NCBI GenBank assembly: GCA_036381195.1
Contig: DASVDH010000012.1
Location: 15,131-79,130, forward strand
Source of the DNA: RSA9 sp036381195
Lineage (GTDB): Bacteria > Gemmatimonadota > Gemmatimonadetes > Longimicrobiales > RSA9
Direction: 5' to 3'
DNA: 64,000 nt
Of this stretch, positions 16,191 to 24,759 are shown piece by piece. Positions within the stretch are counted from its first letter, which is position 1; each line of letters opens with the position of its first letter. Both the position numbers and the translations under genes were made by a program. Below the pieces are notes generated by a model. That model was not told where the DNA came from. It made no database searches and saw only the letters and a program-made list of their open reading frames with translations.

Positions 16191-16629
16191 GCCGGTGGAA
16201 TGCGATGCCCCGCTCTACATCCCGCTGCGCAGGCCGGGGCGGCAGTTGGATTTCACGCTCGCCGACTTCGACATGCCGGTCCTGCGTAGCTCCCTGGCGA
16301 GAGAGCTGCAGGCGCTGGCGCCCGAGAGCATTCAGCTCTTCCCGGCCGTGGTCGAGGGGAGCAACGACTCCTTCCACATCGTCAACGTCGTCTCGGTCGT
16401 CGCGTGCCTGGACGAGCAGCGGTCGACCCTCACCTACTGGACGCAGGCGCACGGACGACCGGACAAGGTGGGAAAACCCATGATGGTAGTCGAGTTGAGA
16501 GTGGACACGGAGCGCGCGGCCGGGAAGAAGATCTTCCGCCTCAAGGATTGGAAGATCGCGCTCATCGTGTCCGAGGACGCGAGGGACATCCTCCGCGGCG
16601 CGTCGGGAGCCGTGTTCAGGCCGGTCTGA
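16072..16629 (+). CDS. Imm11 (DUF1629/MXAN_0049-like) immunity protein
   Basis: A 185-residue cytoplasmic protein. It begins YYCLSDDMTTGNRWFLKGPL, then has PLYIPLRRPGRQLDFTLADF, IQLFPAVVEG, FHIVNVVSVVACLDE and KIFRLKDWKIALIVSEDARD. This order of blocks matches the Imm11/DUF1629 immunity family found beside polymorphic toxins, often in myxobacteria. Such proteins bind and neutralise a cognate C-terminal toxin. Here no intact toxin remains: only the RHS stump at 15517-15720 precedes it, so it may be an orphan immunity gene protecting against kin. The start is a GTG at 16072; an upstream GGGGACAG offers a modest ribosome binding site. Confidence 0.78.
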   Translation: MSSAYYCLSDDMTTGNRWFLKGPLDRRGARLDPRLFTYREPVECDAPLYIPLRRPGRQLDFTLADFDMPVLRSSLARELQALAPESIQLFPAVVEGSNDSFHIVNVVSVVACLDEQRSTLTYWTQAHGRPDKVGKPMMVVELRVDTERAAGKKIFRLKDWKIALIVSEDARDILRGASGAVFRPV

Positions 16630-16753
16630 CGCCTTCGCACGCGCTCGCCGTGCGCTCGCGAAGATCCTCAGGAGTAGGGGCGGCGCATGGAGACGGCCTG
16701 ATGCCGGGGATGCCCAACTCCGACCCAGGCTCCAGACCCGTGGGCAGCTTGTG

Positions 16754-17986
16754 TCAGCGCGACTGCCCGGCCATCACCGGCTTCAACGCCCGGAGCCGCC
16801 TTCCCGCCTCCTCCAGCGTCTCGATCCGCTTGCAGAACGCGAAGCGCACGAGGTTGCGGCCCAGCGCGGGGTCGTGGAAGAAGCTGGACCCCGGCACGGG
16901 CGCGACGCCGCGTGCCTCGCCTGCGCGGCCGGCCTGACCCTCCGGTAGCCCACCGCGCGCGAGCCACTTCGAGAACGCGACGTCGTCCAACTCGCTGAGC
17001 GCGGAGAAGTCGGCGAGGATGTAGTAGGCGCCCTGCGGGAGAGTGCAGCGGAACCCCGCGTCCACGAGCGCGCGGTAGAGCACGTCGCGGCGCGCGGCGT
17101 AGTCGCGGGCGAGGGCGGCGTAGTAGTCGTCGCCGAGCAGCTCGAGCCCTGCGGCGACGCCCTCCTGGAGCGGCGCGGGCGCGCCGACGGTGAGGAAGTC
17201 GTGCACCTTGCGGATCGCCGCGGTGAGGTCCGACGGCGCGACGATGGTGCCGATGCGCCAGCCGGTGACGCTGAACGTCTTGGAGAACCCGCTGATGGTG
17301 ATGGTGCGCTCGCGCATGCCAGGCAGCGTGGCGAGCGGGACGTGCGTGCCCTCGTAGAGGATGTGCTCGTAGATCTCGTCGGTGATGGCGATGGCGTCGT
17401 AGCGCTGACACAGCTCCGCGATGAACTCGAGCTCGGCGCGCGTGAAGACGTGGCCCGTGGGGTTGTTGGGCGTGTTCAGCACGATGGCGCGCGTGCGGCG
17501 CGAGAAGGCGCGGGCGAGGCGGTCCAGGTCGAGGCCGCCATCGGGCTGGAGCGGCACCCAGACGGGCGTGGCGCCGCACAGGATCGCGTCCGGCCCGTAG
17601 TTCTCGTAGAACGGCTCGAAGATCACGACCTCGTCGCCGGGATCGACGAGGGAGAGCAGGGCGGCGGCTGCGGCTTCGGTGGCGCCGCAGGTCACGGTGA
17701 TCTCGCGCGCCTCGTCCACCTCCATGCCGTAGAAGCGCGCGTACTTCGCGGCAATGGCGCGGCGCAGGCGGGGCGAGCCCCACGTGATCGCGTACTGGTT
17801 GATGTCCGCGCGGATCGCCTCGCAGGCCGCTTCCTTGATCACGTCGGGCGCGGGGAAGTCGGGGAAGCCCTGCGCGAGGTTGATCGCGCCGGCCTCGTTG
17901 GCGACGCGGGTCATCTCGCGGATCACGGACTCGGTGAAGCCGTGCGTGCGCCGCGCGGTGCGGGGCGAGGGTCTGGGAGCGGTCAT
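16754..17986 (-). CDS. PLP-dependent aminotransferase, class I/II
   Basis: A 410-residue fold-type I aminotransferase. Features in order: INLAQGFPDFPAP (35-47), NQYAITWGSPRLRRAIA, NTPNNPTG (171-178), DEIYEH (Asp203, Tyr206), SGFSKTFSVTGWRIG with the PLP lysine at 236 and Arg244, and a C-terminal VRFAFCKRIETLEEA region carrying the substrate-carboxylate arginine. The AQGFPDF start resembles methionine/kynurenine aminotransferases (YbdL/KAT-like), but the amino acid is not determinable. The ATG at 17984-17986 is preferred to a longer Arg-rich extension. It follows the Lon-like gene on the same strand after 179 bp. Confidence 0.88.
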   Translation of the reverse strand: MTAPRPSPRTARRTHGFTESVIREMTRVANEAGAINLAQGFPDFPAPDVIKEAACEAIRADINQYAITWGSPRLRRAIAAKYARFYGMEVDEAREITVTCGATEAAAAALLSLVDPGDEVVIFEPFYENYGPDAILCGATPVWVPLQPDGGLDLDRLARAFSRRTRAIVLNTPNNPTGHVFTRAELEFIAELCQRYDAIAITDEIYEHILYEGTHVPLATLPGMRERTITISGFSKTFSVTGWRIGTIVAPSDLTAAIRKVHDFLTVGAPAPLQEGVAAGLELLGDDYYAALARDYAARRDVLYRALVDAGFRCTLPQGAYYILADFSALSELDDVAFSKWLARGGLPEGQAGRAGEARGVAPVPGSSFFHDPALGRNLVRFAFCKRIETLEEAGRRLRALKPVMAGQSR

Positions 17987-18165
17987 GCGGCTGGGTGCCC
18001 TATTGGATTGGAAGAGGGGAGAACGCGCCGGCTGCCGCCGCAGCGCCGCGGAGGGCGCTGCATCGCGGCCCGGCCGCTGCAACGTAACGGCGGCGCGTGC
18101 GCCGGAAAAGACCCGCCCCTTCGACGCGCGGCCCGGCCGGCGCCTGGCGTTCGTGTTGAACGCCG

Positions 18166-20724
18166 TCAGGGCTCCTTCCGCCGTTGCCGGTTGTGGCCCG
18201 GCTGCTTGCCGCGCGGCTGTTTGCGCTGCGTCTGCTTCTTGGCGCGCGCGGCGCGGGGCAGCGGCCGCGCGGGCGACGTCTCGGTCCCGCCGTCCGCGGC
18301 GGTCGGCTTGCTCCGCTCCCGTCCCTCTCCCGCGCCGGCCGGCTTCTCGCCGGGCGCCGGCTCCGGCCCGGGCAGGAGCGCGAAGCGGATGACGTCGTCC
18401 ATGCGGTCCACGAACTCGAAGTGGATGCTCTTGCGCACCTCGTCCGGCACGTCGCGCAGGTCGCGGTCGTTGCCGCGCGGCAGGATGACCTGGCGGATGC
18501 CCGCGCGGTACGCCGCCAGCACCTTCTCCTTCACGCCGCCGATCTCCAGCACCTTGCCGCGCAGCGTGACCTCGCCCGTCATCGCGATGTCGTGGCGGAC
18601 GGGGCGGTTGGAGAGCGTGGACGCGACGGCGAGCGTGACGGCGATGCCGGCGGACGGGCCGTCCTTGGGGATCGCGCCGACCGGGAAGTGGACGTGCACG
18701 TCGTAGTCACGGAAGGCGGACTCGGGGATGTCGAGCGCGTCGCCGCGGCTGCGCACGTAGGAGTACGCCGCGTTGACGGACTCGCGCATCACGTCGCCGA
18801 GCAGGCCCGTGATGATGAGGCGGCCGGAGCCGGGCATCTTGAGGGCCTCGATGAACATCAGCTCGCCGCCGGAGGCGGTCCAGGCGAGGCCGGTGACGAC
18901 GCCGACCTCGGGCGCGCTCTCGGCGGTGGTCGCGATGTAGCGTGGCAGGCCGAGGATGCTCTCGACGCGCTCGGGCGTGAAGTCCCAGCGGGTCGCATCG
19001 CCCTGCGCCTTGGCGCGGGCGCGGGTGCGGAGCAGGGTGGCGAGGGCGCGCTGGAGCAGTCCGAGGCCGGAGTCGCGGGCGTAGCCGCGGGCGAGGTAGA
19101 AGAGCGTGTCGCGGTCGAAGGCGATGTCGTCCGGCTCGAGGCCGTGCTCCTCGACGAGGCGGGGCAGCATGCGCTCGAGCGCGATGTCCACCTTCTCCTC
19201 GGGCGTGTAGCCGGCGATGCGGATCTCGACCATGAGGTCGCGCAGGTCGGCGGGCACGCGGTAGAAGTCCTGGGCCGTTGCCACGAAGAGCGCGTCGGTC
19301 AGGTCGAACGGCAGGTCCAGGTAGCGGTCCACGAACTCCTTGCGGCCCTCCCAGCTCAGGGCCTCCTCGAGCGCCTCGATGGGGTCGCCGTCCACCTTGC
19401 CGAGGCCGACCTGGTCCATCTCTTCGAGCAGGAAGACGGGGTCGCGCACGCCCACGTCGCGGAACGCGGCGGCGATCTTCCCGGGCTGGGCGCCGGAGCG
19501 GGTGCGGCGCGTGCCGACCAGGGCGGATTCGCCGCGGCCGCCCAGGTTGAGGCTGGCGAGGGGGCGGCCGAGGCCGCGGGCGAAGGCGGCGACGAGGGCG
19601 GTCTTGCCGACGTCCGGCGGCCCGACGATGCAGGGGATGGGGCCGCGCAGGTCGCCGCGCAGCTTGGCGACGGCGAGGTAGTCGAGCAGCCGGTCCTTGG
19701 GGTCATCCAGGCCGAGCAGCTCCTCGTCCAGCGTGCGGCGCACGGCGGCCAGGTCGATCGCGTCGGTGCCGGTGGTCGCGCGCTGCTGCCAGGGCATGTG
19801 CAACAGCCAGTCCAGGTAGCTGCGGATGTCGCTCGCCTCGCTGGACGTGGGGCTGACGGTCCGCAGGCGTTCCACCTCGTTGCGCGCTTCCGCGGCGACG
19901 CGCGCGGGCAGGTGCGCGGCGTCAATCCTGCGCAGCAGCTCGATGGCCTCGCGCTCGACGGGGTCCACCTCGCCCAGCTCGGCGCGGAGCATGTTGATGC
20001 GGTGGCGCAGGGCGGCGGCGCGTTCGGCGGGCGTGGCCGGCTTCTCGGCCTCCTCGCGTGCGGTGGCCTCCTCCCTGGCGCGCTCGACCTCGCGGACGCG
20101 CCGGAGCTGCCCTTCCAGCTCCTCGAGGACGTAGCAGAGGCGCTCGCGCACGTCCAGGCGCTGGAGCACCTGGTCCTTGCTGCTCGGGCTGAAGTTCGCG
20201 AGCGTGGCGACGAGGTCGGCGAAGCGGCCGGGGTCCGCCAAGTTCATCCGGAGGATGCGCGGCACCTCTGTGGAAACGCGGTCCACCTCGGCGGCCAGCG
20301 CTTCGAGCGCGGTGAGGATGCGGGCGATCAGGTCCTCGGCGACCTCCTCCTCGACGGGCGTCTCTTCGACCGGCTCGACGCGGGCGAGGAACCCGTTCGC
20401 TTCCTCGACGGCCGCGAGCCGGATGCGGTGGAGTCCCTGGATCGTGGCCTGCACGGTGCCGCCCGGCAGGTTGAGCCGGTCGGACAGCCGGGCCGCGACG
20501 CCGATCTTCTCGAGCGCCCTCGGGTCAATGGGGTCATCCGGCCCGCCCGGCGCGATGACCGCGGCCACGATCAGACTCTCGGCCGGGTTCTCGGCCAGCA
20601 TCTCGAGGGTGGGGCGCATCCCGATCTGCACGCCGAGCACGCCCGCCGGGAAGACGATCGTGCTCCGCATGGGCATCACGGGCAGGCGGTCGGATGGCCG
20701 CGGTCGGGCGGCATTGCGCGTCAT
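18166..20724 (-). CDS. Lon-family protein with intact Ser-Lys protease dyad and degenerate AAA+ module
   Basis: An 852-residue Lon homologue: N-domain (about 10-200), coiled region rich in Arg/Glu (about 200-250), AAA+ module (about 340-590), protease domain (about 600-785), then a basic tail of about 65 residues. The proteolytic Ser is in PKDGPSAG (Ser691) and Lys in GGVKEK (Lys732), as in true Lon. The ATPase part is eroded: Walker A GPPDVGKT has Asp371 for Gly, Walker B reads LLEEMD (434-437) for LLDEID, sensor-1 TAN is TAQ (Gln475), the Arg-finger DRM is DLM (Leu497), and sensor-2 GVR is GLG (Gly555). It ends a minus-strand operon, 4 bp after the amidohydrolase stop. Possibly ATP-independent or regulatory. 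Confidence 0.85.
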   Translation of the reverse strand: MTRNAARPRPSDRLPVMPMRSTIVFPAGVLGVQIGMRPTLEMLAENPAESLIVAAVIAPGGPDDPIDPRALEKIGVAARLSDRLNLPGGTVQATIQGLHRIRLAAVEEANGFLARVEPVEETPVEEEVAEDLIARILTALEALAAEVDRVSTEVPRILRMNLADPGRFADLVATLANFSPSSKDQVLQRLDVRERLCYVLEELEGQLRRVREVERAREEATAREEAEKPATPAERAAALRHRINMLRAELGEVDPVEREAIELLRRIDAAHLPARVAAEARNEVERLRTVSPTSSEASDIRSYLDWLLHMPWQQRATTGTDAIDLAAVRRTLDEELLGLDDPKDRLLDYLAVAKLRGDLRGPIPCIVGPPDVGKTALVAAFARGLGRPLASLNLGGRGESALVGTRRTRSGAQPGKIAAAFRDVGVRDPVFLLEEMDQVGLGKVDGDPIEALEEALSWEGRKEFVDRYLDLPFDLTDALFVATAQDFYRVPADLRDLMVEIRIAGYTPEEKVDIALERMLPRLVEEHGLEPDDIAFDRDTLFYLARGYARDSGLGLLQRALATLLRTRARAKAQGDATRWDFTPERVESILGLPRYIATTAESAPEVGVVTGLAWTASGGELMFIEALKMPGSGRLIITGLLGDVMRESVNAAYSYVRSRGDALDIPESAFRDYDVHVHFPVGAIPKDGPSAGIAVTLAVASTLSNRPVRHDIAMTGEVTLRGKVLEIGGVKEKVLAAYRAGIRQVILPRGNDRDLRDVPDEVRKSIHFEFVDRMDDVIRFALLPGPEPAPGEKPAGAGEGRERSKPTAADGGTETSPARPLPRAARAKKQTQRKQPRGKQPGHNRQRRKEP

Positions 20725-20728
20725 GGGT

Positions 20729-22063
20729 TCAGAGGATCCGGTCGTAGAGGTTCGCGGCCGCCCGCTCGAGCTCCCGCCACACCGCGGGGCCGTCCGCTGT
20801 TTGCAGCCGGCGCTGCTGGACGATCCAGCGGCCGGCGATCATGACGTCCGTCACGTCCTGTCCAGTGGCCGCGTACACCAGATTGGCCGCGACGTTCGAA
20901 AAGCCATCCCGGTGCACCAGCGGCTGGAGGCGCGGGTTGTCCGTTTCGACGAGGATCAGGTCCGCGGACGCGCCCTCCGCGATGATGCCGAATTCGCCCT
21001 CGCCGCCCAGCGCGCGCGCGCCGTTGCGCGTGGCCATGCGCAGGATCTGCTCGGCAGGCGCCGCGTTCGCCCCGTAGCGCAGCTTCTGCACGAGCCCGAG
21101 CTGGCGCATCTCGAGGAACAGGTCGTTCGAGTTGTTGCAGACCGCCGTGTCGGTGCCGAGCGCGACGACGACCCCGTGCGCCAGGTACTCCGCCACGGGT
21201 GCGATCCCGTCCGACAGCTTCATCTCCGCGGCCGGCGAGCTGATCACCGCCGGGCCTCGCCGGGCGAGGAGCTGCTGCTCTTCCTCGTCCACGTACAGGG
21301 CGTGGGAGAGCAGCAGGCGGGGCGAGAGCAGGCCGTAGCGTTCGAGCAGGCGGATCGTGGTCGTGCCGAACCGCTCCCGGACCAGCCGGATGCGGTGCTC
21401 GGTCTCCGCCGCGTGCATGATGATGCGTTCGCCGCGCTCGTGCGCGCGGGCCGCGGCCTCCAGCTCGGCCGCCGTCAGCGCCTCTTCCGCGTGCAGCCGG
21501 TAGATGCGCGCCGCACCCGCCACCGGCGGAGCGGGCGCGAAGTGCACGTCCCGGACCGTGACCCAGCCGCGCAGCCCGATCGCCGCCATCTCTTCGGCCG
21601 TCACCTCGTCGGCGCCCACGGTCACGCCGTAGGCGGCCACGCACGTCGTGCCCGTCAGCACGCAGTCCGCCAGCGCGGCGCGGATGCCGGCACGCTGGAT
21701 CCACTGCCCCTCGGGCGAAGAGAGTAGCGCCAGCGCAGCGTCGAAGTGCTCCGCGTCGTCCCAGTCGTGGAGGTTCAGCTCCTCGACCACGCCCTTGAGC
21801 ACGTGCAGCTCGGGATGCAGGTGCGCGTTGACCAGCCCCGGCATGAGGACGCGGCCCGCGCAGTCCCGCCGCTCCGCGCGCGGGAAGCGGCGGCGCAGCT
21901 CGTCCGCGGGGCCGACCGCCGCGATGCGGCCGTCTTCGACCGCGACGGAGAGGGCACCCGCGGTGCCGTCGTCGTCCATTGTGAGGACCAGCGCCCCCTC
22001 CAGCAGCAGCGGCCGTGCCGGCGCGTCCCGCCCGGCCGTGCCGGCCCGGGCCGCGGCGCTCAC
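20729..22063 (-). CDS. Metal-dependent amidohydrolase (SAH/MTA deaminase, AtzA/TrzN-like family)
   Basis: A 444-residue cyclic amidohydrolase. Metal ligands are visible in order: HLH in GLVNAHLHPELH, His in IIMHAAETEH, His in LLLSHALYVDEEE, and Asp in LGTDTAVCNNSNDLFLEMR. The small beta domain at the ends carries LLLEGALVLTMDDDG and ADLILVETDNPRL. This arrangement is typical of deaminases and chlorohydrolases acting on adenosine derivatives, guanine or triazines; the substrate is not determinable. The GTG start at 22061-22063 overlaps the upstream TGA (GTGA). It is coupled to another amidohydrolase upstream and to the Lon-like gene downstream, suggesting a joint catabolic unit. Confidence 0.85.
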   Translation of the reverse strand: MSAAARAGTAGRDAPARPLLLEGALVLTMDDDGTAGALSVAVEDGRIAAVGPADELRRRFPRAERRDCAGRVLMPGLVNAHLHPELHVLKGVVEELNLHDWDDAEHFDAALALLSSPEGQWIQRAGIRAALADCVLTGTTCVAAYGVTVGADEVTAEEMAAIGLRGWVTVRDVHFAPAPPVAGAARIYRLHAEEALTAAELEAAARAHERGERIIMHAAETEHRIRLVRERFGTTTIRLLERYGLLSPRLLLSHALYVDEEEQQLLARRGPAVISSPAAEMKLSDGIAPVAEYLAHGVVVALGTDTAVCNNSNDLFLEMRQLGLVQKLRYGANAAPAEQILRMATRNGARALGGEGEFGIIAEGASADLILVETDNPRLQPLVHRDGFSNVAANLVYAATGQDVTDVMIAGRWIVQQRRLQTADGPAVWRELERAAANLYDRIL

Positions 22064-22923
22064 GCGGCGCCTCCCGATGCGCCGGCTGCGCCGTCGCGCT
22101 CGACGCCGAGCAAGCGGGCCGCGTTGCGGTAGAGGATGCGATCCAGCGCGTCGGCGTCGAGGCCGAGCCCGGCGATGGCGCGGACGTTGTGCGAGACGCT
22201 CTTGGGCATGGCAGGCCAGTCGCTGCCGAACACGACCTTGTCCGCCAGCCGCTCGAGCCGGGGAAAGTGCTCGAGCAGCCGCCCGGGGACGAGGCCCGCC
22301 ACGTCGATGTAGACGTTGGCGTGGACGGTCGCGAGCGTCGCGCACGCCTCGTACCAGAAGCCGCGGCCGCCGTGCGCCATGACGATCGGCAGGTCCGGGA
22401 AGTCCACCGCGACGTCATCCAGGCGCAGCGGGTCGCAGTACCTGAGCCGCGTGCCGGGGATGACCGAAGTGCCGATGTGCACGAGCACCGGCAGCCGGTG
22501 CTCCTGGCACACCTCGTAGACCGGGTAGAGCCGCGGGTCGTCCAGGTAGAAGAACTGGTAGGAGGGGTACAGCTTCAGTCCCCGGAGCGGCGCGTCCGCC
22601 AGCCAGCCGCGCAGCAGGCGGGCGGGCTGCGGGTCGGTGTTCGGGTTGACGCAGGCGAACGGCAGGAAGAAGCCGCCCGCCTCGTGGCACAGCGCGATGA
22701 CGGTCTCCGTCCGCACGACGCCGGACGTGGCGGGGCAGTGCTCCGCCAGCAGCACCGCGCGCTCGACCCCCTCGGCGCGGAGCAGCTCCGCAGCGAAGCG
22801 CACGTCCGACAGCCGGTCGCCGTGCTGCCGGACCGCGGGTGAGATGCGCTCGATGTACTCCCGGTTGGCGGCGGTGAAGTCCTGTGGTCGCCAGGGATGG
22901 GTGTGGAAGTCAATGACTCGCAT
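22060..22923 (-). CDS. Amidohydrolase family 2 (ACMSD-like TIM-barrel hydrolase/decarboxylase)
   Basis: A 287-residue protein. It opens with the metal motif DFHTHPW (His7, His9), continues with RGLKLYPSYQFFYLDD, PVLVHIGTS, then IVMAHGGRGFW and ends with KVVFGSDWPAMP carrying the usual Asp. These are the motifs of the amidohydrolase_2 family, which hydrolyses or decarboxylates cyclic or aromatic acids. The ATG start lies 14 bp inside the upstream DUF1499 gene and the stop overlaps the next GTG. The product may feed the second amidohydrolase downstream. The substrate is unknown. Confidence 0.85.
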   Translation of the reverse strand: MRVIDFHTHPWRPQDFTAANREYIERISPAVRQHGDRLSDVRFAAELLRAEGVERAVLLAEHCPATSGVVRTETVIALCHEAGGFFLPFACVNPNTDPQPARLLRGWLADAPLRGLKLYPSYQFFYLDDPRLYPVYEVCQEHRLPVLVHIGTSVIPGTRLRYCDPLRLDDVAVDFPDLPIVMAHGGRGFWYEACATLATVHANVYIDVAGLVPGRLLEHFPRLERLADKVVFGSDWPAMPKSVSHNVRAIAGLGLDADALDRILYRNAARLLGVERDGAAGASGGAA

Positions 22924-23377
22924 GGCGGCGGTCGGCGGGGGGCGGGCGGCGGGCCGCCTGGCCGGCCAGCCGGGACGTGCCCGACCGGCCGGCGGCCAGC
23001 TCCTCGTCCAGCGCCGCGAAGAAGCGGCGCAGCCGGCGTGCGTTCGCGCCGAAGTCGCCGCGCGACCCTCGGGAGGAGGCGCGCGCGTCCACGCGGGTCT
23101 GGCCGTCGCTGTCGAGGGTGATGCGGGCGACGAAGTCGTCCACCGTGCGGAACAGCGTGCCGCGGATCTCCGCGCGGATCACCCCGTCGTAGTCATCGGC
23201 GTCCACGAGCGTCCAGCCACGCAGGCGGCCGCTGGCGAGGCGCAGCGCGGCGCGCCAGACCTGGTCGTAGGGGATGCCGTAGGTCCGGCCGCGCAGATCG
23301 GGGTCCGCCGCCGTCGGCGAGGTCACCGCGATGTTGCGCGTCAGGCCGTCGCGCACGCGCTGCCGCCAGTCGCTCAT
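22910..23377 (-). CDS. DUF1499-like protein
   Basis: A 155-residue soluble protein. The central part (about 35-120) has YDQVWRAALRLASGRLRGWT, then GVIRAEIRGTLFRTVDDFVA and RVDARASSRGSRGDFGANAR, a pattern typical of DUF1499 proteins, whose function is unknown. The C-terminal tail is Arg/Ala/Pro-rich and overlaps the next gene by 14 bp. The ATG at 23377 overlaps the stop of the SIMPL-domain gene (ATGA). No signal peptide is seen. Family assignment rests on the spacing of the W, R and SxSRxGxxDxGxN-like motif. Confidence 0.65.
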   Translation of the reverse strand: MSDWRQRVRDGLTRNIAVTSPTAADPDLRGRTYGIPYDQVWRAALRLASGRLRGWTLVDADDYDGVIRAEIRGTLFRTVDDFVARITLDSDGQTRVDARASSRGSRGDFGANARRLRRFFAALDEELAAGRSGTSRLAGQAARRPPPADRRHASH

Positions 23378-24153
23378 TGCGGTAGGAGCCGGTAGACGGC
23401 GGTGACGGTCGCCTCGACGCGCAGCGTGCCGGGCTCGATCGGAGTCGTCCTCGCCGCCACCGCTTCCATGCGGTCCATCATCAGCGGGATGGGCGGCGGG
23501 ATCATGCCCGTGCTGCTGATGCTGAGGACGGGCCCGAGGCCCTGGCCGAGCGCGCGGGCGAGCACCTCGGCCTCCGCGCGGGCGCGGTCGACGGCCATGG
23601 CCAGCGCCTCGTGCCGGGCAGCGTGCGGGTCTCGCAACTGGAAGTGCAGGCCGGTGACGCGGTTGGCGCCCGCGGCGAGGGCGGCGTCGATGACCTCGCC
23701 GACGCGCTCGACGTCGTCCACCGTGACCCGGACCATGTTCATGGCGCGGTAGCCGACGATGCGGGGCTCCTCAGGGCCGGCCCGGGGCTCGTTGCGCGCG
23801 TACTCGGGATGCAACTGGTACGAGGCCGTACGCACGCGGTCTTCGCCGAGGCCGAGGCGCCGCAGCGCCGCGATCAACCGCTCCATGGTCTGCGCGTTCG
23901 ACTCCGCGGCCGCCTGGGCGGTCGGCGCGGTGCTCTCGACGGCCAGCAGGATCACGGCCTGGTCCGGTGTCCGGTCCACGGCGCCCGTCCCGGTCACGGT
24001 GATGGTGCGCTCCCGCGCGGGCGGGGCGGTCTCGGGCTGCTGCGCGCGGGCAGCGCACGCGGGCAGCAGCAGGGCCGCGGCGATCGCCGGGATCGCGGCG
24101 AGGGCGGCTGGGGCCCGGTCACGGCGGTGGGCCATCGGTGTCGTGATCCGCAT
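23374..24153 (-). CDS. SIMPL-domain (DUF541) secreted protein
   Basis: A 259-residue protein with a signal peptide (hydrophobic AALAAIPAIAAALLLPACA at about 17-35; the LLPAC could also be a lipobox). The domain that follows has TITVTGTGAVDRTPDQAVIL, TMERLIAALRRLGLGEDRVR, YRAMNMVRVTVDDVERVGEV and EALAMAVDRARAEAEVLARA, the SIMPL/DUF541 pattern of BP26/OMP28-type periplasmic or outer-membrane-associated proteins, some of which form ring oligomers. The ATG at 24151-24153 has GGAGGGAGGAAGACAGG just upstream. It is the first gene of the minus-strand operon that continues to the Lon-like gene. Confidence 0.8.
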   Translation of the reverse strand: MRITTPMAHRRDRAPAALAAIPAIAAALLLPACAARAQQPETAPPARERTITVTGTGAVDRTPDQAVILLAVESTAPTAQAAAESNAQTMERLIAALRRLGLGEDRVRTASYQLHPEYARNEPRAGPEEPRIVGYRAMNMVRVTVDDVERVGEVIDAALAAGANRVTGLHFQLRDPHAARHEALAMAVDRARAEAEVLARALGQGLGPVLSISSTGMIPPPIPLMMDRMEAVAARTTPIEPGTLRVEATVTAVYRLLPQ

Positions 24154-24267
24154 CCTGTCTTCCTCCCTCCGGCGCGGGCCGGATCGGTACGATGAACATA
24201 GAGAAATCGGCGCTCGCGCGCGAGGCATCCGGGGCGGGGCGGGGTGCACCCGCGCCGGGCGGCGCGA

Positions 24268-24297
24268 TTGACGCCGCCCTGGCCGCGCCTCTATCTT
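24268..24297 (+). promoter_or_regulatory. Sigma-70-type promoter for DUF296-nucleotidyltransferase pair
   Basis: TTGACG (24268-24273), an 18-bp spacer, then TATCTT (24292-24297). The expected transcription start is about 24304, giving a leader of about 24 nt before the GTG at 24328. The same architecture recurs at 27105, 45384 and 58134, which strengthens the call. Confidence 0.65.
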
Positions 24298-24327
24298 CGC
24301 GCGGCCCCACCCGCCGAGGAGCGTCGC

Positions 24328-24759
24328 GTGCGCACACAGAGGACGTCTTTCGGCTACGTTCTTGCACTCGAGCCCGGCGACGAGCTGATCCGGAGCCTCA
24401 TCGCGTTCGCGCGCAACGAGGACGTGGACGGGGCCGCGCTCACCGGCCTCGGCTCCGTGCGCGGCGTCGAGCTGGGCTTCTATCATCTCGACCGGCAGGA
24501 GTACGGCCGCCTCCACCTCGACGAGCCGCTGGAGGTCTGCGCGCTCGCCGGGAACCTCGCACTGCTGGATGGCGAGCCGTTCCCGCACGTGCACGGCATC
24601 TTCGGCCGGCCGGACGGCTCGACGCTGGGCGGGCACGTCTTCGAGGCGGTCTGCTCCGTCACTCTCGAGCTCGCCGTCCATACGGCTGCCAGGCCGCTCC
24701 TGCGCGGACCCGTCGCCTACTGCAACCTGAAGCTGCTCCAACTGGAGAGCCATCCGTGA
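24328..24759 (+). CDS. DUF296/PPC-domain protein
   Basis: A 143-residue protein matching the PPC (DUF296) fold along its length: YVLALEPGDELIRSLIAFAR, ALTGLGSVRGVELGFYHLD, then FPHVHGIFGRPDGSTLGGHV and FEAVCSVTLEL. The conserved His pair and GGH are present. Bacterial single-domain PPC proteins form trimers and may bind metal or nucleic acid; in plants the domain accompanies AT-hooks. Function unknown. The GTG at 24328 is 24 nt after the predicted transcription start, with CCGAGGAGCG upstream. The stop overlaps the next GTG (GTGA), so it is coupled to the nucleotidyltransferase. Confidence 0.8.
   Translation: MRTQRTSFGYVLALEPGDELIRSLIAFARNEDVDGAALTGLGSVRGVELGFYHLDRQEYGRLHLDEPLEVCALAGNLALLDGEPFPHVHGIFGRPDGSTLGGHVFEAVCSVTLELAVHTAARPLLRGPVAYCNLKLLQLESHP

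Noticed and set aside
16636..16675. Inverted CTTCGC...GCGAAG after the Imm11 gene as terminator
   Set aside because: Arms of six bases with a loop near 20 nt and no T-run; too weak to list as a terminator.
18184..20844. 886-codon plus-strand frame antisense to the Lon-like gene
   Set aside because: Mirror frame of a clearly real protein; its own translation has no domain and is Gly/Arg/Asp-biased.
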